The position numbers and the translations under genes were made by a program. A stretch of 13,078 bases of DNA, taken from Terramyces sp. JEL0728 (lineage: Eukaryota > Chytridiomycota > Chytridiomycetes > Rhizophydiales > Terramycetaceae). Location of the stretch: contig JADIIU010000217.1 of assembly GCA_027603945.1 (NCBI GenBank), positions 1 to 13,078 of the forward strand, in the 5' to 3' direction. A model generated the notes under the pieces. It saw only the letters and a list, made by a program, of their open reading frames with translations. It was not told where the DNA came from and searched no databases. Below, piece after piece: positions 8,205 through 13,078 of this stretch (positions within the stretch are counted from its first letter, which is position 1; each line of letters starts with the position of its first letter).

Positions 8205-10435
8205 ATGCGCACAATAATATCAACTCTGCCAAGTCGTGGGCTTCATCTCCATTTTGTTCGACGGATGACTCTTATTGCTCCAAAGGCTAAATTAAAAAAA
8301 ATTCTCACCAATCTTCCCATGCCAACTACAGACGAAATTGAAGCCAAAATCATCCAGCAAGCTGATGTAGTGAAAAGAGCAAAGCAAGCCAAGGTCTCCA
8401 AAGAAGAATTGGAGCCATTGGTACAAACATTGCTCTCGTTGAAAGCACAGCTTAAGGATGAGCAATCCAAAATCAAATCATTTGACAGAGCTGCATTGGA
8501 AGCTTTATTAACAAAGAGATTCTTTTACGCTCCGTCATTCCAAATCTACGGTGGTATTGCCGGTTTGTATGACTATGGACCTCCAGGATGTTCCCTTCAA
8601 ACTAATATCTTGAATTTATGGAGACAGCATTTCGTTCTTGAAGAAGACATGCTTGAAGTTGAATGCACCAACTTAACACCTGAAGCTGTATTCCAAGCGT
8701 CTGGGCATGTTGAAAAATTCGCTGATTACAAAGTCACTGATTATGTTACCGGCGATATTTACAGGGCTGATCATTTGGTAAAAGAAGTCTTGGGAAAAAG
8801 ATTAGAAGACGATAGAAATTTGAAACTTGGATTACAAAGTGATGCAAAGAAACCTAAAGGACAAAAACCTGCTGAACCATTAGCTGATGAAACTAAAGCC
8901 CACTACGAAATGGTTCTTGAAACTGTAAATATTCATTAATGTAGCTGGATAATTATCAAGGCGAATCGCTGGTCAAGCTTTTCAAAGAATTGGATATTCG
9001 TGCACCTACTGGAAACTCAGTTACGGAGCCAGTCTTGTTCAACTTGATGTTTGATACTCAGATCGGTCCTACCGGCCAATTCAAGGGATATTTGAGACCA
9101 GAAACTGCCCAAGGACACTTTTTGAACTTTAAAAAGCTATTGGAAACCAACAATGAGCAGATGCCTTTTGCTTCTGCTTCAATCGGTAAATCATTCCGCA
9201 ACGAAATCTCTCCAAGACAAGGTTTATTGCGTGTTAGGTATTTCCATTTTAAAATCAAGAGAATTTACAATGGCTGAAATTGAACATTATGTACACCCAG
9301 ACCGTAAACAACATGCTAGATTCGATGAAGTTGAAAACTTGGAATTGCCACTGTACTCTGCTGCAGCGCAATTAGCTGCTAAAGGACCGAAAATGACTAA
9401 AATTGGAGAAGCAGTCAAGAATGGAACTGTCAACAATCAAACACTTGGATACTTTATGGCGAGAATTTACTTGTTCTTGATTAGAATTGGTATTGATGCA
9501 GATAGAATCAGATTCCGTCAACACATGGCCAACGAATTGGCTCACTACTCTTCTGACTGTTGGGATGCCGATATCAAGAGCAGTTATGGCTGGATTGAAT
9601 GTGTTGGATGTGCCGATCGTTCTGCTTATGACTTGACTGCCCACACCAAAAAAACCAATGAAAAATTGATTGCGCGAGATACTCTTCCGGAACCAATTGT
9701 TACCACCAAATTGACATTGGAAATTCAAAAATCTAAATTTGGACCGGTATTCAAAAAGGATGCCAAGATTGTCCAAGAAGCGCTATTGGCTTTAGATGAA
9801 TCTCAAGTCAAAGAATTTGAGCAAAACTTGAAGGATGGAAAAGCTTCCATTGCTGCCGATGGAAAATCTTTTGAAATCACCAACGAAATGGTTTCCATTG
9901 GTATGAAGACTGAAACGATTAATGGTAATTTAACACTAAATTAGTATTGGAATATGTCCCAAATGTTATTGAACCTTCGTTCGGTATTGGTCGCATTATT
10001 TACTCTTTACTAGAACATGCTTACTATGTTCGTGAAGAAGACGAACAGCGTGGTGTGTTAAAGTTCAAGTCTGCTATTGCGCCAACCAAGGCACTTGTAA
10101 TTCCAATCTCAAACAACACTGATTTTGCTCCTCACATCAAATCTCTTGTTCAAAAGCTGCGGCACGCAAATATTTCAAACAAGGTGGACAATTCATCTTC
10201 TGCTATTGGCCGTCGTTATGCTCGTAACGATGAAGTCGGTACTCCTTACGCCATCACAATCGATTTCCAAACACTCAAGGACAACACTGTTACTTTGCGT
10301 GAAAGAGATTCCACCAAGCAATTCAGAGCTACAAAGGAGCAAGTTGTTGAAGCAATCAAAGACTTGGTTGAAGAAAAAGTTGAGTGGGATGCTTTGGTTA
10401 AAAGATATGGTGAATTTGTCGGACAAGATGCTTAA
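8205..10435 (+). CDS. GRS1: Glycyl-tRNA synthetase, dual mitochondrial/cytosolic start
   Basis: Exons 8205-8924, 8945-9237, 9260-9924 and 9945-10435 total 2169 nt (722 aa), close to other eukaryotic GlyRS. It charges tRNA-Gly with glycine, as a class II homodimer. Residues 1-20, before a second in-frame ATG at 8265, have several Arg and His and no acidic residue, like a mitochondrial presequence. Residues 43-88 form a WHEP tRNA-binding helix pair. The catalytic core starts near 93 ([13 protein letters not shown], YDYGPPG), with class II motif 2 FRNE at 324-327 and motif 3 EPSFGIGR at 569-576. The anticodon-binding domain covers about 600-720. The first ATG has TTT before it, a weak context that suits leaky scanning to the second. 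All three introns fall inside conserved blocks, which fixes their boundaries well. Neighbouring genes are functionally unrelated. Confidence 0.96.
8925..8944 (+). other. Mini-intron 1 of GlyRS, 20 nt
   Basis: Donor GTAAAT, TTAAT, acceptor TAG; phase 0. Removal joins VLET to LDNYQGE, matching the GlyRS family. Retention gives an internal TAA. Confidence 0.93.
9238..9259 (+). other. Mini-intron 2 of GlyRS, 22 nt
   Basis: Donor GTATTT, TTAAA, acceptor AAG; phase 2. It interrupts class II motif 2, and removal gives the invariant [12 protein letters not shown]. The acceptor is the only AAG here. Confidence 0.95.
9925..9944 (+). other. Mini-intron 3 of GlyRS, 20 nt
   Basis: Donor GTAATT, CTAAA, acceptor TAG; phase 1. 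Removal leads into [13 protein letters not shown] (motif 3). Retained, the TAG acceptor is an in-frame stop. Confidence 0.93.
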
Positions 10436-10439
10436 TAAA
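10434..10439 (+). terminator. AATAAA overlapping the GlyRS stop codon
   Basis: The GlyRS stop TAA (10433-10435) is followed without a gap so that its last two bases begin AATAAA. A second AATAAA lies at 10640-10645, about 205 bases downstream, at a more ordinary distance. Confidence 0.35.
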
Positions 10440-10970
10440 CTCGTTTTTGTTACCATAATGGATTGTAAGTTGCCTGTACTCTATTGTGAAAAACTGCTCT
10501 CTATTAGCACCTTAAATGGAAACTAAATTAACTCTCAATTGATTATCTATGGGCTACATTTTGGAATCACAACTCAACTACAAGAGCCCATTGCATCCCC
10601 AGATCCCATGAATTACAATCTTAACTGCTCTTTGTAACCAATAAAGATACTCAACGACAAAACACATTGTAGAAAAGTAGCAAGAACAGTGAAATTGATT
10701 TCAATTCCAACTCAAAGTCACCTGTTGGCTAAAGACGATTGCACCATGCTTTTAAATGAGAGATAACCTCATCGACACGTTCAATATTCCAATCGGGAAT
10801 ACTCGCTCGCCAGTTTGCAGAGCATACTGACCCTCGCACATGAACAATAACAAGAACTAAACAAAACAGCTGTAACATTAGCCAAATCCGAACCCAATAA
10901 TGAGCCGCAGGTTGCTGTGCTGTGGCGGAAAAAGTTGATTATAAAGGGATCGTGAAAGCTGGAAAATCCA
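10436..10970. other. Intergenic region between GlyRS and the sterol glucosyltransferase
   Basis: These 535 bases hold the GlyRS 3' end and the promoter of the next gene, on the same strand. Visible items are an AATAAA (10640-10645), CCAAT boxes at 10638-10642 and 10789-10793, and a small inverted repeat ATTCC/GGAAT around the second (10786-10800). No convincing ORF or RNA gene was seen. Confidence 0.5.
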
Positions 10971-13078
10971 ATGGGCAATACCTCAGTCGTTTCATCCAAT
11001 GATTCACAACTGTCAGAAGAATTACCGGAATACGACAATATTAATCAAATACAAGTAGAGGAAAAATCAAATATCGGTAGCGATCTTCCACCTCCTCTCC
11101 CACCACGTCGAAAGATGTCTCCATTTAAAATTTATGTCGGTATCAAGCTTATACACAAGCCAGGCAAACTCGCCGAATCAATCAGTTACTTTGAAAAAGA
11201 CTTGTTTAGCGATAGCCGTAACGTACACCTGTGCTGCATAATAGAATGGGAAAACTCGTTTACCAAATACGAAGGTAAAATTAGCTAATCGCAGTTGATT
11301 TGAACGACGACAAGCGCGGAAAGCATGTTAAAACTCTGATCTCAACTGTTGGAGGGTTTGAAAACAGCTACCACTTTATGGATGATTACATACAAAAGAA
11401 TCCAAAGAATAGACTAATGTTTATCGGAGAAACTACAAAATCACCCAAAGATGCGAGTGATTTTTGTATAAAGTGGAGTGAAAATCACACCCGTTGTTTA
11501 ATGTGGGAAGATTGTCGCTCATTCGTTGATGAATTTCTAGAGTCGATTGCGGACACGAATCCAACATGGAAGACCAAAGTCAAACTTACAAGTACCAGTG
11601 ATTCTGTTATACCTGACAATTCATACGGATTTTCATCGCCAATAGAGTACATTGATTGGAAATTTAAAAAGACACAGTTGTTACTGGAGAATACGAAAGG
11701 ATTTAATGCTCGATTGGAGAATGATCGGCTGGTTGTGGAATTTGCCAAAGCTGCCACCCTTGAAAGCAGTCAAACTTCTCCTACCAGCAGTATTAGAGAC
11801 GAAGAAGCCCTATCGCATCCAGCACCTTGTTTGAATATTGTCATTCAAATTGTTGGGTCTAGAGGCGATGTTCAGCCATTCGTTGCACTTGGTATAGAAT
11901 TGCAGAAATATGGCCACCGTGTTCGATTAGCAACCCATGAAACGTTTAGAAAGTTTGTAACTGAAAACGGGTTGGAGTTTTATCCATTGTCTGGCGATCC
12001 AGCATTATTGATGGCGTATATGGTGAAAAACCCAGGCTTGTTGCCGGGTTTAGATTCGATCAAAGATGGCGAAATCCAAAAAAAGAGAGATATGATTGCA
12101 GGAATCCTTGAATCTACATGGAAATCGTGCATCGAACCCGATGAAGAATCTGGTTTACCTTTTGAAGCACAAGCAATCATTGCAAATCCGCCTTCGTTTG
12201 GCCATATCCACTGTGCAGAAAAACTAATGATTCCGGTATTTTTGGTTAATATCAGCTACATATATTTTTTACCATGCCTTGGTCTCCAACTGCTGAATTT
12301 CCTCACCCTCTCGTAAAAGTTGATCATTCTGCTGGACAAATAGGAATGATCAATAAAATGTCCTATAGTGTTACAGAAACACTGACCTGGAGTGGATTAG
12401 GAGATTTAATTAACCATTTTCGCAAAAGGACGTTAGGTCTTCGAGGAATATCTGCTACTCAAGCACCAACCTTGTTGTCAGAACTAAAAGTGCCTCACAC
12501 TTACTGCTGGTCGCCAAATTTGATTCAAAAGCCGAAAGATTGGGGAAGTCATATTGATGTTTGTGGATTCTTTTTCCTTGATCTTGCTTCAAACTACGCA
12601 CCACCTGCCGATTTAGTTGCGTTTCTAAATGCTGGACCTCCACCTGTTTATATTGGGTTTGGAAGCATTGTAGTCGACGATCCGGACAAACTCACAAAGC
12701 TTATTTTCAGCGCAGTTGAAAAGGTGATTTATTCTAATGACAGGCTGGTGTTAGGGCGATTGTATCCAAAGGCTGGGGTGGTTTAGGAACCGATAATGTT
12801 CCCTCAAACATCTACATGATTGGGAACTGTCCTCACGATTGGCTATTTACCAAAGTATCGGCTGTCTGTCACCACGGGGGTGCTGGCACTACAGCTACAG
12901 GATTGCTGAAGGGCAAACCTACAATTGTGGTTCCATTCTTTGGGGACCAACCGTTTTGGGGTGCAATGATAGCAAGAATGAAAGTTGGACCGGAACCAAT
13001 CCACAACAAGAAACTAAATGCCGACAACCTTGCCGAAGCACTCAAATTTGCCACCAGCGAGGAGATTACAAAGAATGC
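10971..13078 (+). CDS. Sterol 3-beta-glucosyltransferase (ATG26/UGT51 type), 3' end beyond window
   Basis: Exons 10971-11274, 11295-12235, 12256-12723 and 12744-13078 give 682 residues, still open at the window edge. An in-frame TGA 18 bases upstream fixes the ATG. The GT-B glycosyltransferase begins near residue 280: GSRGDVQP (289-296) is the acceptor-side signature, [17 protein letters not shown] and TMPWSPT follow, and HHGGAGTT (614-621) with FFGDQPFW (636-643) is the UDP-glucose-binding region. This family glucosylates ergosterol-type sterols at membranes. Fungal ATG26 usually carries PH and GRAM domains before the transferase. I see neither here; residues about 52-190 form an unrecognised, well-structured-looking region, preceded by a disordered start with a proline-rich PPPLPPRRK (40-48), a possible class II SH3 ligand (PxxPxR). 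Only the C-terminal tail of the transferase should be missing. Confidence 0.92.
11275..11294 (+). other. Mini-intron 1 of the sterol glucosyltransferase gene, 20 nt
   Basis: Donor GTAAAA, CTAAT, acceptor CAG; phase 1. It joins the N-terminal exon to the main frame, and retention gives an internal TAA. The flanking protein is not recognised, so support rests on frame and motif. Confidence 0.85.
12236..12255 (+). other. Mini-intron 2 of the sterol glucosyltransferase gene, 20 nt
   Basis: Donor GTATTT, TTAAT, acceptor CAG; phase 0. Removal joins AEKLMIP to [12 protein letters not shown], a strongly conserved family block. Confidence 0.95.
12724..12743 (+). other. Mini-intron 3 of the sterol glucosyltransferase gene, 20 nt
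   Basis: Donor GTGATT, CTAAT, acceptor CAG; phase 0. Removal joins VEK to [15 protein letters not shown], restoring the conserved strand before the donor-binding motif. Confidence 0.95.

Noticed and set aside
10971..10995. N-myristoylation of the glucosyltransferase (starts MGN)
   Set aside because: The residue five places from the Gly (counting Gly as 1) is Val, not Ser/Thr or another small residue required by the consensus.
3335..12743. Ciliate or nucleomorph origin, suggested by the tiny introns
   Set aside because: The gene set (M36 fungalysin, ATG26-type glucosyltransferase, CNBD2-like, Crinkler-like), TTAGGG telomere and use of all three standard stops fit a zoosporic fungus better.

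Overview
The window is a chromosome end from a fungus, most likely a zoosporic (chytrid-type) fungus. It opens with about four CCCTAA units, the C-rich strand of a TTAGGG telomere. It carries a Crinkler/RHS-like nuclease effector, a secreted M36 fungalysin, a CNBD2-like cyclic-nucleotide-binding protein, a dual-start glycyl-tRNA synthetase and an ATG26/UGT51-type sterol glucosyltransferase. Crinkler-like proteins next to M36 peptidases, together with a CNBD2-like protein, fit chytrids such as Rhizophydiales. The assignment is by family knowledge, not by a search. TAA, TAG and TGA all act as stops, so the code looks standard.

Layout: telomere (1-23); Crinkler-like gene on the minus strand (147 to about 1823, open to 1913), lacking its N-terminal P-loop; an unrecognised single-pass glycoprotein on the plus strand (1903-2808); M36 fungalysin on the minus strand (4970 to 2997); cyclic-nucleotide-binding protein on the minus strand (7794 to 5311); GlyRS on the plus strand (8205-10435); sterol glucosyltransferase on the plus strand (10971, running off the end).

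The outstanding feature is the introns. At first sight the four centromere-proximal genes look broken by frameshifts and stops. Every break is repaired exactly by removing a 19-23 nt GT...AG segment. I find 14 such mini-introns (19 nt x3, 20 nt x8, 22 nt x2, 23 nt x1) and no conventional-length intron. All 14 hold a YTAAW branch-point-like motif 11-13 nt after the 5' end of the intron and 4-7 nt before its 3' end. Removing them gives complete frames of 616, 814 and 722 residues and an open 682-residue partial frame. In the M36 gene two mini-introns flank an apparent one-nucleotide exon inside the active-site region. With that nucleotide included, the zinc ligands fall 30 residues apart, as in known fungalysins.

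The genes do not form a pathway. The telomere-proximal part (Crinkler-like nuclease, unknown surface protein, secreted peptidase) looks like an accessory, host-interaction subtelomere. GlyRS and the sterol glucosyltransferase are housekeeping. The two genes nearest the telomere have no introns and meet head to head at a junction where the Crinkler frame lacks its start, which suggests a rearrangement breakpoint.
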